A stretch of 20,096 bases of DNA from an uncultured Erysipelotrichaceae bacterium (GTDB taxonomy: Bacteria; Bacillota_I; Bacilli_A; Erysipelotrichales; Coprobacillaceae), in the NCBI GenBank assembly GCA_900544435.1, contig UQVG01000009.1, forward strand, positions 1 through 20,096. The letters run 5' to 3'. A program made the translations under genes and the position numbers. The notes under the pieces were generated by a model. It was not told the DNA's origin. It made no database searches and saw only the letters and a program-made list of their open reading frames with translations. Each line of letters opens with the position of its first letter. Position 1 is the stretch's first letter. Positions 10,501-17,244 of the stretch are shown in pieces.

Positions 10501-10713
10501 ATCAAAATGGATATCGATCAAAAAGTTTATGACCGAAATGATATATTGAAAAAGGATGCATACTTTGAACAAACAGTTATGAAAGAATTAACAGAGAGTA
10601 TGAAATCTTTAGATATTCCTGGCAACAGAAGTGATAGAGTTTTCTTGCAAAAATGCATTTCAAAGCAATATTTAGAACAATATAAAAATACATATATGCC
10701 TGTAGTGAATTAG
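7540..10713 (+). CDS. hsdR: Type I restriction enzyme, R subunit (HsdR)
   Basis: A 1057-residue HsdR, the motor and nuclease subunit that translocates DNA and cuts far from the recognition site when that site is unmethylated. The N-terminal PD-(D/E)xK nuclease is visible as RPD126, then E140-V-K142. Two RecA folds follow: Walker A QGSGKT at 338-343, DEAH at 449-452, an LTGTPL motif III, and motif VI QAITRVNRPY starting at 676. The C-terminal helical region binds the methylase. Length is normal for the family. The ATG at 7540 was chosen because a strong AGAAAGGAG lies eight bases upstream; the in-frame TTG 36 bases earlier has no such site. The hsdM-S fusion begins 11 bases after the stop, so both are in one transcript. 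Confidence 0.95.
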   Translation: MAGRFTELTRVQMPAIMHLTRLGYTYTGKIRDSQAGDVYDPDTNILIKVFKEQFEKLNPDKKDTFNQVLKDIKIELDNDDLGKSFYNRLVSVSPSKLIDFDHPNNNIYHCTAEFTCRRDEDEFRPDITLFINGLPISFIEVKKPNNAGGMLAESNRMNNQRFPNKKFRRFINITQLMLFSNNMEYDTEGGIVPIQGVFYCTGSRNKSSFNCFREENKGGEKVAPYNAEYPYKAIDPLVEKRVLTDFNCQVIHTSAEYQTNLNTNSPTNRVLTSMCSPERLLFLIKYGIAYVKFEKEENGKIVSIDQKHIMRYQQMFAALSVKEQLAEGKKSGVIWHTQGSGKTALSYYMNKVLTDYFATVNKVPKFYFIVDRLDLLKQASQEFAARGLEVKTANSRKELMDQFKDNSSLVGTSGKPEITVVNIQRFAEDKEKVRINSYSTNLQRIFIIDEAHRGYNPKGSFLANLFDADPDSIKIALTGTPLLKAERASWKVFGNYFHTYYYDKSIQDGYTLKIIREDIETSYREKLFDVYNRLEQLVNKKDVKKSDIVEHDSYVKELLRYIIDDLGKFRILQGDNTLGGMIVCETSEQARKLHEYFDEIQDELNSKTNHKTHFKAGLILHDSDDKETRDNIIASFKKDQTVDVLIVFNMLLTGFDAPRLKKLYLGRKLRDHNLLQAITRVNRPYKDCRYGYIVDFADIKENFEETNQSYLEELNRFNNPEEVGEGNTTDTFLQVIEDKDAVIQEMKNIGNKLFDYTLNNAEIFSQEISDITDKMTLIDLKKTLISARDYTNIVRTFGDDDLKAEFSKLEIYMVNQLLAEVQRHIDILNQKEYFERSDETKQMINEAMANIQFSFNKIGTDEMEIVSAAQLQEKWEYTIHSFTINDDLEDPEFITLREAFMKRFKEHGFEIDSVAKFNEQAKALDDFIKKLSDLKKKNRALASKYNGDMKFARVHKRVRETNALREPTTDMPVISYQDIQIVTALYKIKMDIDQKVYDRNDILKKDAYFEQTVMKELTESMKSLDIPGNRSDRVFLQKCISKQYLEQYKNTYMPVVN

Positions 10714-10724
10714 GAGAGGTAAAA

Positions 10725-12971
10725 ATGCAAATTGAAAATATAAAAACAAGAACAGTTCATCTTATTGATGAATTGAAATCAACATGCCAAACATATGGTA
10801 TGGGAAATGATGGAAATGAATATAAAATTATTACTCAAGTCTTCTTATACAAATTTCTTAATGATAAATTTTGTTATGAATTAAAGCAATTACGTCCTGA
10901 ATTTAACAAAGAAGACTGGGAAAAAGATTTTGAAAATATGTCTGAAGATGATATCGAGGACTTGTTTGATGAATTATCACCGGATATTCCTAGATTCTAT
11001 CCACATCATCTTATTTCGTACTTATGGAATAGACAAACAGATGGGGAATTTCATAAATTATTCGATGATACAATGACAGATATTGCAGCAAAGAATATTG
11101 ATATTTTCTCAACACAAACAACAAATAACACAAAGATGCCATTGTTTGAAACTTTAACAAATTATGTAACAGACGAAGCTCAAAGACCAGCTTTTTCAAG
11201 AGCTCTAGTTGATAAATTAGTTAGATTTTCATTTGAAGATGCATTTCAACAACATTATGATTTCTTTGCATCAATATTTGAGTACTTAATTAAGGATTAT
11301 AATACTGCAGGTGGTGGTAAGTATGCAGAATATTATACACCCCATGCAATTGCTACTATTATGGCTAGACTATTAGTCGGTGATAATTCTGATTTACATA
11401 ATATTGAATGTTATGATCCATCTGCTGGTACGGGTACATTATTAATGGCTTTGGCACATCAAATTGGTGAAGATAGATGTACTATTTTCTCGCAGGATAT
11501 TTCTCAAAAAAGTAATAAAATGTTAAAACTTAATCTTATTTTGAATGGTCTTGTTTCTTCGATGGATCATGCAATTCAAGGTGATACTTTAGTTTCTCCA
11601 TATCATAAAAGTGATGATGGTCAAACATTAAGAACCTTTGATTATGTAGTCTCTAATCCTCCTTTTAAAATGGATTTTTCTGATACTAGAGAAGCTATTT
11701 CTGATCAGGTTTCTAGGTTTTGGGCAGGAGTTCCGAAAATTCCTGATAATAACAAGGAGAAAATGGCCATATATACTTGTTTTATTCAACATGTTATAAA
11801 TTCATTGAAAGATAATGGCAAAGGAGCCATTGTTGTACCGACAGGTTTCCTTACTGCAAAAAACGGAATCGAAAATAAGGTGTTAAAATCTATTGTTGAT
11901 GATGGAATTGTTTATGGATGTATAAAAATGCCCGCAAATGTTTTTGCAAATACTGGAACTAATGTATCTGTGTTATTTTTTGACAAATCTAAAAATAATA
12001 AATCTGTATTGTTAATTGATGCTACTAATTTAGGGGAAGAATATAAGGATGGTAAAAATACTAAAAGACGTTTAAACTTAGAAGAAATAGATTTGATAAC
12101 AAATGCTTTTTTAAATGAGGATGAAATTGATAAATTTTCTGTGAAAGTAAGTTATCAACAAATAAAAGATAATAAATATTCGTTATCTGCCGGTCAATAT
12201 TTTGTAGTAAATGTACCATTTGATGCTCCTAAATCTTCTGATTTTAATAAAAAGAAGGAAATGATAATTAATAATATTCAGAATTGTTCAAAAAGAATAA
12301 GTGATTTAAATTTTCAAATTCAAAGCATTACGAAGATGTTAGAGTATAGGGAGAAAATAAAAATGATTTATAGTAATCAATTAAAGAGAAATATTCCACA
12401 AAATTGGATTGTGAAATCTATTAATGATATTGCCTATATGAAAACAGAAAGTATTACACCACAGAGTGGAGTGATATATGATCATTATAGTATCCCTGCG
12501 TTTGACGATAATAAATTGCCTATTAAACAAAATGGCGATGAGATAGACAGCAATAAATACTGTGTACCAAATAATTCAATATTGATATCTAAATTAAATC
12601 CTCAGTTCAGCAGAGTTTGGGTGCCGTTTAAATATGCTGATAGCTGTATTTGTTCTACAGAATTTATTCCATTCGTACCTTTTGAAGAATCAAATAAAGG
12701 ATTTTTATATATGATTTTTAGTAGTGATGAATTTCAACAATATATGACACAAAGTGCTTCTAGTTCAACTGGTAGCAGAAAGAGAATATCGCCTGAATTG
12801 ATTGGTAAATATAAATTTCCTTTTCCAGAAGATAAGGAAATTCTAGCAAAATATAATGAGTTATTTTCTCTTTTGCTTGAACTTGAAAAATGTAATCTAC
12901 AATTAGGAATTGCTATAAAAGAATATAATGATAGTGTAGTACCACTTATCGCTAGAGGTTATATAATGTAG
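10725..12971 (+). CDS. hsdM: Type I methyltransferase HsdM fused to a single-TRD HsdS half
   Basis: A 748-residue fusion. Residues 1 to about 490 are a complete HsdM: the helical HsdM_N domain, EYYTPHAIA near 202, the AdoMet-binding motif DPSAGTGTL at 231-239, and the catalytic N6-adenine motif NPPF at 311-314. The usual HsdM ends near 500-530 residues. Here an amphipathic helix-rich linker (about 505-553) leads to one HsdS-type target-recognition domain that starts with IPQNW near 557 and contains TGSRKRI near 682-688. A C-terminal helix follows, resembling the conserved spacer helix of HsdS. A full HsdS has two recognition domains; only one is present and no separate hsdS occurs in the window. 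By analogy with half-subunit S proteins, two fused chains would pair to recognise an interrupted palindrome and methylate adenine on both strands. The binding site GGAGAGG is well placed. Confidence 0.93.
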   Translation: MQIENIKTRTVHLIDELKSTCQTYGMGNDGNEYKIITQVFLYKFLNDKFCYELKQLRPEFNKEDWEKDFENMSEDDIEDLFDELSPDIPRFYPHHLISYLWNRQTDGEFHKLFDDTMTDIAAKNIDIFSTQTTNNTKMPLFETLTNYVTDEAQRPAFSRALVDKLVRFSFEDAFQQHYDFFASIFEYLIKDYNTAGGGKYAEYYTPHAIATIMARLLVGDNSDLHNIECYDPSAGTGTLLMALAHQIGEDRCTIFSQDISQKSNKMLKLNLILNGLVSSMDHAIQGDTLVSPYHKSDDGQTLRTFDYVVSNPPFKMDFSDTREAISDQVSRFWAGVPKIPDNNKEKMAIYTCFIQHVINSLKDNGKGAIVVPTGFLTAKNGIENKVLKSIVDDGIVYGCIKMPANVFANTGTNVSVLFFDKSKNNKSVLLIDATNLGEEYKDGKNTKRRLNLEEIDLITNAFLNEDEIDKFSVKVSYQQIKDNKYSLSAGQYFVVNVPFDAPKSSDFNKKKEMIINNIQNCSKRISDLNFQIQSITKMLEYREKIKMIYSNQLKRNIPQNWIVKSINDIAYMKTESITPQSGVIYDHYSIPAFDDNKLPIKQNGDEIDSNKYCVPNNSILISKLNPQFSRVWVPFKYADSCICSTEFIPFVPFEESNKGFLYMIFSSDEFQQYMTQSASSSTGSRKRISPELIGKYKFPFPEDKEILAKYNELFSLLLELEKCNLQLGIAIKEYNDSVVPLIARGYIM

Positions 12972-13018
12972 AAATAATCGATTTATTATGGAAAGGAACC
13001 TTGATAGGAAGTGGTGAA

Positions 13019-15736
13019 ATGGAAGATATTAATAAACATATTGTTGATAAGATTATAATTATTGATAATGCTATATCTAAAAATATACAATTCGTAGATA
13101 CAATAGGGCGTGGTTTAGTATCAACAAATGTGTTGTCTCACTTGAGAAATCTTATTGAACATATTTTAGTTTATGGTTTTGGTAAAGAACAAAAGAAAAA
13201 AGTGGAAATAGACTGGGAGCATTTAAATAAAATTGATGAAAGAATGCGGCAATATTCGGATTATGCTTTTATTTTAAAATTTCATAGGTTATTACAAATT
13301 TCAGAATCACATTACACACAAACAGAAGAGGATTCAGAAAGATTAATGATTTCTTATTATGAATATTTAATTAGATTAAGAAATTTTGTGAATGAAAATT
13401 TTGGCTTTAATATTTTAGATAATTTAGGTGATTATCCTCTTAATCTAGACGATTCGGATAAAGAATATTATTTAAGTATTATAAAAAAAATAGAGAAGTT
13501 TCAGTACGCATATCCATTAAAAGCTCAACGCTTTTATGTTCAAAAAAGAAAAGCAATCATTATTGATTCTAAAATAATATACGAGATTATTTTAACACCT
13601 GCCGTGGATAGAGTAAGCAAATTTGATCGTATCGTTGCTTATTCGAAAACTGATATTCCTACAAACTATGCAATAAGTGCCACAATAGCTGAAACATATA
13701 TAAATGAATTTGGAAAGTATGTACCGATTAGTATAATTGATACATTTGCATGTTCAATAAGACCGTGTGAGTTAAAAAATTATTCTAAGTTTTTTGGGCT
13801 TAAAGTGGATTTTCAAAGTAATAATAGTGACTATAAAAGGATAATGCAGTATTTATCTTCTACATCTCATAACTTGTCTTCTTTAGTAGAAACGGATGAT
13901 AAGTATTATAATAGTATTGTAAATGAATTTGGAAAAACTGCAGTAGGGAAAGAATTTGTAGAAGTATTAAATAAATCACGAAATATTATATTAAAAGGAA
14001 GGTCTGGTAGTAATATACTTAGGTATTTACTATACACAATGAAAAACCAAGTGTTGAAAGACCAATATTATTTCGAGGCAAATCAACTAATATCAAATCT
14101 ATATTTAGACTACGGATGTATTCCTTTCGATACAATGCCATTAACATCATCATTAAAAAATCATAATCCATCGTCTAAGGATTTATATGAATGCATCAAT
14201 TTGGATGGAAGAGAACATGAGTATTTATCAAGAATGTTATTAAGAAATGCAGAAATAGGCAGAGAAATATACACAGATATTAAAGATATAAATTTTGACA
14301 ATATTGAGCAGCTAGTAGAACACTTTAATAATAAAGTATATTATAAGCATTTACATAGAAGAATAGAAATGTTTTCACATTACTTATACATTAAAGGGTA
14401 TGAAGATAACATTCTTGAGATAATACAAAAATTACAAAATGAGACAACTATGAATATTGGTGGATATGAATCAATGGCAAAAGGGTGGGTTGATCAAAGA
14501 ACAGATATTGATGATGAAAACAAAAGAGATACAATAAAAAGATTATTCGTCTCTTCCAGAGTTGCTTTAGTGTACGGGGCTGCTGGAACTGGAAAAACCA
14601 CTCTTTTAAAATATGTGTCTGAACTGTTTGAGAAAAACAAAAAAATATTTGTAGCTAATACAAATCCGGCTGTTGAATTATTAAAAAGAAGAATAAATGA
14701 TCAAAACTCTTCTTTTATGACAGTGGCAAAAGCTATAAGAGGTAAGTATAAAACTGATTTATTAATTCTCGATGAATGTAGTACTATTAGTAATTATGAT
14801 ATGATTGAATTGTTAAAAAACATTGAGTATCAAGCAATTCTTTTGGTTGGTGACACATACCAAATTGAGTCAATTCAATTTGGTAACTGGTTTTCCATCA
14901 TAAGATTTTTTTTAAGAAAAAATGTGATATTTGAATTAACTAATGCATTTAGAACTAAGAGTGAAAATTTATTAGATTTTTGGTCTTGTATACGACAATT
15001 TAGAATTGACGAAGCTTTGACAAAAATGACGGCATATGGATACAATAATTTACTTGATGAAACTTTGTTTATTCCTAATGATAAAGATGAAATCATATTG
15101 TGTTTGAATTATGATGGGATTTATGGAGTGAACAATTTAAATAGAATAATTCAATCAAATAATCATGGAAAGTCAGTAAAAATAGGTATTAATACATACA
15201 AAGTTAATGATCCGGTATTATTTAATGATTCTAATCGCTTTTCCCCTATTATATTCAATAATAACAAAGGAATTATTACCAATCTTATTGATAGAGAAAA
15301 TGATGTATATTTTGAAGTTGAATTGGATAAATTAATAACGGAGATAGACGTTTATTGTGTGGATGGTTTGAGTTATATAGGAAATAACCGAACTGAAACT
15401 GCATCAATTGTAGGGTTCTATGTGGACAAAAACATTGATTCTGACGATGATTCACACCAAGAGAGAATGATTCCTTTTCAAATAGCATATGCTGTATCTA
15501 TTCATAAAGCACAAGGGCTAGAGTACAGCTCCGTTAAAATAGTTGTATCGAATGAAGTTGAAGAAGATGTAACTCATAATATTTTTTATACTGCTATTAC
15601 TAGGTCAAAAGAGAAATTAAAAATTTATTGGAGTCCCGAAGTAATGAATAGAGTGTTTGCTGGATTTAATGATGATAAATTGAAAAAAGATGCTAATATC
15701 TTAGCTGGAAAATATAAATTAAAAATGCATAAATAA
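13019..15736 (+). CDS. HEPN-like N-terminal region fused to SF1 (RecD/UvrD-like) helicase
   Basis: A 905-residue protein. The helicase is C-terminal: Walker A GAAGTGKT at 520-527, Walker B LILDE ending at E586, VGDTYQ motif III-like stretch, IHKAQGLEY near 830 and the final YTAITRSKEKLKIY motif (UvrD_C_2 type). The first ~130 residues are helical and contain LRNLIEH, an R-x4-H pattern (R43...H48) typical of HEPN ribonucleases, followed by a further helical segment ending LIRLRNFVNENFGF. Residues about 170-500 are not recognised. The start was placed at ATG 13019, which has AGGAAGTGG six bases upstream; an in-frame TTG at 13001 has poorer spacing. The gene is the last of the operon, 47 bases after hsdM-S. 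It may degrade RNA when the helicase senses damaged or invading DNA, an abortive-infection backup to restriction. The helicase call is firm; HEPN activity is inference from one motif and helical context. Confidence 0.88.
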   Translation: MEDINKHIVDKIIIIDNAISKNIQFVDTIGRGLVSTNVLSHLRNLIEHILVYGFGKEQKKKVEIDWEHLNKIDERMRQYSDYAFILKFHRLLQISESHYTQTEEDSERLMISYYEYLIRLRNFVNENFGFNILDNLGDYPLNLDDSDKEYYLSIIKKIEKFQYAYPLKAQRFYVQKRKAIIIDSKIIYEIILTPAVDRVSKFDRIVAYSKTDIPTNYAISATIAETYINEFGKYVPISIIDTFACSIRPCELKNYSKFFGLKVDFQSNNSDYKRIMQYLSSTSHNLSSLVETDDKYYNSIVNEFGKTAVGKEFVEVLNKSRNIILKGRSGSNILRYLLYTMKNQVLKDQYYFEANQLISNLYLDYGCIPFDTMPLTSSLKNHNPSSKDLYECINLDGREHEYLSRMLLRNAEIGREIYTDIKDINFDNIEQLVEHFNNKVYYKHLHRRIEMFSHYLYIKGYEDNILEIIQKLQNETTMNIGGYESMAKGWVDQRTDIDDENKRDTIKRLFVSSRVALVYGAAGTGKTTLLKYVSELFEKNKKIFVANTNPAVELLKRRINDQNSSFMTVAKAIRGKYKTDLLILDECSTISNYDMIELLKNIEYQAILLVGDTYQIESIQFGNWFSIIRFFLRKNVIFELTNAFRTKSENLLDFWSCIRQFRIDEALTKMTAYGYNNLLDETLFIPNDKDEIILCLNYDGIYGVNNLNRIIQSNNHGKSVKIGINTYKVNDPVLFNDSNRFSPIIFNNNKGIITNLIDRENDVYFEVELDKLITEIDVYCVDGLSYIGNNRTETASIVGFYVDKNIDSDDDSHQERMIPFQIAYAVSIHKAQGLEYSSVKIVVSNEVEEDVTHNIFYTAITRSKEKLKIYWSPEVMNRVFAGFNDDKLKKDANILAGKYKLKMHK

Positions 15737-15840
15737 AAATAATATAACTATATAAACGGTTATTTCTATGATGTTTATGCATTTTAAGACACAAAAGTAT
15801 GCTTTAGGCTTACCAACTGTCATAACAAGTGATGATATTG

Positions 15841-15846
15841 TATAAT
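15841..15846 (+). promoter_or_regulatory. Candidate -10 box in the leader region
   Basis: A perfect TATAAT lies about 105 bases after the defence operon. The -35 position at 17-bp spacing is only TGTCAT, a poor match. If active, it would start a transcript near 15853 that contains the foldable RNA, the nested terminator and the MIRAPP leader before the sigma-like gene. Confidence 0.35.
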
Positions 15847-15878
15847 AATACTTCATTTTGTTAATGGCAGGGTGGTAG

Positions 15879-15953
15879 TTAGAAGAAATAGAAATAATTC
15901 TAATGCACCTGTTTATTGAAAAGGTGCGTGGGATTGGTGAGGGTTTCTTCTAA
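15879..15953 (+). ncRNA. Candidate structured leader RNA (three-way junction)
   Basis: A perfect 10-bp stem, TTAGAAGAAA (15879-15888) with TTTCTTCTAA (15944-15953), encloses a small AGAA/TTCT hairpin and a GCACCT/AGGTGC hairpin (15905-15910 with 15922-15927). The remaining single-stranded stretch is purine-rich (GGGATTGGTGAGGG). It lies downstream of a TATAAT and upstream of an intrinsic terminator, the arrangement of a riboswitch or attenuator leader. I do not recognise a known class, and chance folding in AT-rich DNA is possible. Confidence 0.35.
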
Positions 15954-15979
15954 TATATATGTAAAACCAAATATAATTG

Positions 15980-16027
15980 AAAAAGTGACAAAAGTGATTG
16001 AACATCACTGGATCGTCACTTTTTTTT
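15980..16027 (+). terminator. Nested intrinsic terminator
   Basis: An outer stem AAAAAGTGAC (15980-15989) pairs with GTCACTTTTT (16015-16024). Inside it, AGTGAT (15993-15998) pairs with ATCACT (16004-16009) around a TGAAC loop. A run of T follows at once. It can end transcripts of the defence operon, and it could also be a regulated attenuator for the sigma-like gene downstream, because AAGTGAC and AAGTGAT are near repeats that could compete for the same partner strands. Confidence 0.8.
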
Positions 16028-16084
16028 ATTAAAATTTACGATGTGGAGCGTGTTTCGTCGCCTATTTATTGAGGAGATGATGAC

Positions 16085-16105
16085 ATGATAAGAGCTCCAC
16101 CATGA
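16085..16105 (+). CDS. Six-codon leader ORF encoding MIRAPP
   Basis: The ORF reads ATG ATA AGA GCT CCA CCA TGA. A good ribosome binding site, GAGGAG at 16071-16076, sits eight bases before the ATG. The peptide ends in Arg-Ala-Pro-Pro, the same motif known from the arrest peptides ApdA and ApdP, where addition of the last proline is blocked. The TGA ends at the first base of the hairpin that hides the ribosome binding site of the next gene. A ribosome stalled at the Pro-Pro step would cover the left arm of that hairpin. Upstream, GTGGAGC (16043-16049) can pair with the leader codons at 16094-16100, offering a second layer of structure. The ORF is too short for proof by coding statistics; the case rests on binding site, motif and geometry. 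Confidence 0.55.
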   Translation: MIRAPP

Positions 16106-16134
16106 CTTCCTGAAAAAAATATTTTTCAGGAGGT
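16105..16134 (+). promoter_or_regulatory. Hairpin sequestering the Shine-Dalgarno site of the sigma-like gene
   Basis: ACTTCCTGAAAAA (16105-16117) pairs with TTTTTCAGGAGGT (16122-16134) around a four-base loop. The stem is 13 bp with a single G-U wobble. The right arm contains the whole AGGAGG (16128-16133) that serves the ATG at 16139, so the gene should be silent when the stem forms. No U-tract follows, so this is not a terminator. Confidence 0.75.
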
Positions 16135-16138
16135 AAAT

Positions 16139-16591
16139 ATGAGGTTTATTTATACATTAGAAGAAAAGAAATTTAAAGAAGAGAAGGAGAAAGAGAACGA
16201 GATACTTAGGGCTTTTGGAATAGATGAAGAAACAATTGAAAAAATCTATGAGTACGATAAAAAGATGCTCAACAAGAACAGATCGTTTTGTACAAACGAA
16301 GTTTATCTTGAAGATACATTTTATAAGATGAGTAGACCAAATGTTTCTTTGTTAGTATGTGATGTTCATCCTTTTGAAACAACAGATGACATTGAATATG
16401 GATTACAGTTGATATTTCCATATCATGCTGTATCACAAATTGATCAGCTTACCTTACAAGCTCTATTATTAAGGATAAATGGTTATACACTTAAAGAAAT
16501 TGGTGCTCAAATGCACTTAAAAGAATATCAAGTTGATTATATATTTAGAAAATTAAAAAAATATTTAAAAAAGTTTACGAAACATAGCTGA
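16139..16591 (+). CDS. Sigma-70 region 4-like regulator (Tn916 Orf7-like position)
   Basis: A 150-residue acidic protein. The C-terminal part (about 100-146), with LTLQALLLRINGYTLKEIGA then HLKEYQVDYIFRKL, is a sigma-70 region 4-type helix-turn-helix. The N-terminal half is charged and not recognised. Size and place, ahead of a second small sigma/HTH gene and an excisionase, match orf7 of Tn916-like elements, whose product activates excision and transfer genes. The binding site AGGAGG is strong but buried in a hairpin just after the MIRAPP leader, so translation is probably conditional. The link to Tn916 is by gene order and domain type; sequence identity was not tested. Confidence 0.75.
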   Translation: MRFIYTLEEKKFKEEKEKENEILRAFGIDEETIEKIYEYDKKMLNKNRSFCTNEVYLEDTFYKMSRPNVSLLVCDVHPFETTDDIEYGLQLIFPYHAVSQIDQLTLQALLLRINGYTLKEIGAQMHLKEYQVDYIFRKLKKYLKKFTKHS

Positions 16592-16886
16592 ATTCACTGC
16601 CTATTATATGTAAGGGGATAATAGTTTAATCCCAAAGAGATCTTTGAAAATAGAATAAAGGCGATATCAGTCCACACCATAGTTTTGCATCTAGCGAATC
16701 AAATACAATGATACTTGCAATAGGTCTTAGTCCGAGCGTGATAACAACCGTCGCAGGCAGAGATATTGTGCAGGATAAAACAAAAGGACACCTGCTTGAT
16801 ATACATCAAATGAACGACTAATAATGGGATATGTCGTTGCTGATATTGAAACATAACATGAACTATATAAGAGGGAAGGAATTCCA
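16592..16886 (+). other. 295-bp spacer with a possible relic ORF
   Basis: The stretch has a small GGGAT/ATCCC hairpin at 16617-16640 and an open frame from about 16653 to the TAA at 16819-16821. The only ATG in that frame (16708) would give 37 residues beginning MILAIGLSPSVITTVAGRDI. It has no ribosome binding site, yet the segment is richer in G+C than its surroundings, as if derived from other coding DNA. I see no recognisable family. It may be a relic or the promoter region of the next gene. Confidence 0.3.
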
Positions 16887-17174
16887 ATGGCTACATTATT
16901 ATATTGGCCAATAGTAGATGTTGATGTTGAATCATTACCTGATCCAGCATCAACACTAATGGCTAATAAAAGGGAACATTTATATTACGAATTAGAACAA
17001 TTAACTAAAGATTTAACTGCAGTTCAACAAAGACGTCTATATATGAAATATTACTTAGAAATGTCAAATGTGGAAATTGCTGAAGTTGAACAAGTTTCAT
17101 ATAGTGCTGTTCGTAAATCAATTGATCAAAGTATCAGATATATAAGAAGAAAGATGTACAAGTTCATTCATTGA
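16887..17174 (+). CDS. Small sigma-70-like HTH protein (Tn916 Orf8-like position)
   Basis: The 95-residue protein has a typical region 4 pattern: LTAVQQRRLYMKYYLEMSNV, then EIAEVEQVSYSAVRKSIDQS, ending in a basic helix (RYIRRKMYKFIH). Proteins like this are common in Gram-positive integrative elements between orf7 and xis. The ATG has AAGGA six bases upstream. The gene lies between the larger sigma-like gene and the excisionase and probably controls the recombination genes with them. It lacks regions 2 and 3, so it is not a complete sigma factor and may act as an activator or anti-activator. Confidence 0.8.
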   Translation: MATLLYWPIVDVDVESLPDPASTLMANKREHLYYELEQLTKDLTAVQQRRLYMKYYLEMSNVEIAEVEQVSYSAVRKSIDQSIRYIRRKMYKFIH

Positions 17175-17200
17175 TTTGTACCTTATTCTTATTTAAGGAA

Positions 17201-17218
17201 AAACTCTATAATGAGTTT
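17201..17218 (+). promoter_or_regulatory. Palindromic -10 region before the excisionase gene
   Basis: AAACTC (17201-17206) and GAGTTT (17213-17218) form a perfect inverted repeat around a consensus TATAAT. A second small hairpin, CCTTA/TAAGG, lies just upstream (17181-17198). The layout suggests a promoter with an overlapping operator for the excisionase gene 27 bases downstream. No convincing -35 box is visible, which would fit dependence on an activator such as the sigma-like proteins. Confidence 0.4.
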
Positions 17219-17244
17219 ATCAAGGAAAAGGAGAATTACTAAAT

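Noticed and set aside
13001..13018. Upstream TTG start for the HEPN-like helicase
   Set aside because: The GAAAGGAA upstream is too close to the TTG, and ATG 13019 has a better-placed AGGAAGTGG.
16102..16113. Three-codon ORF ATG ACT TCC TGA overlapping the MIRAPP stop
   Set aside because: It has no binding site of its own, and its position is explained by the leader stop codon overlapping an ATG by chance.
16592..16886. tRNA or known structured RNA in the spacer
   Set aside because: No cloverleaf, anticodon arm or recognised RNA family pattern could be found; only a small GGGAT/ATCCC hairpin is visible.
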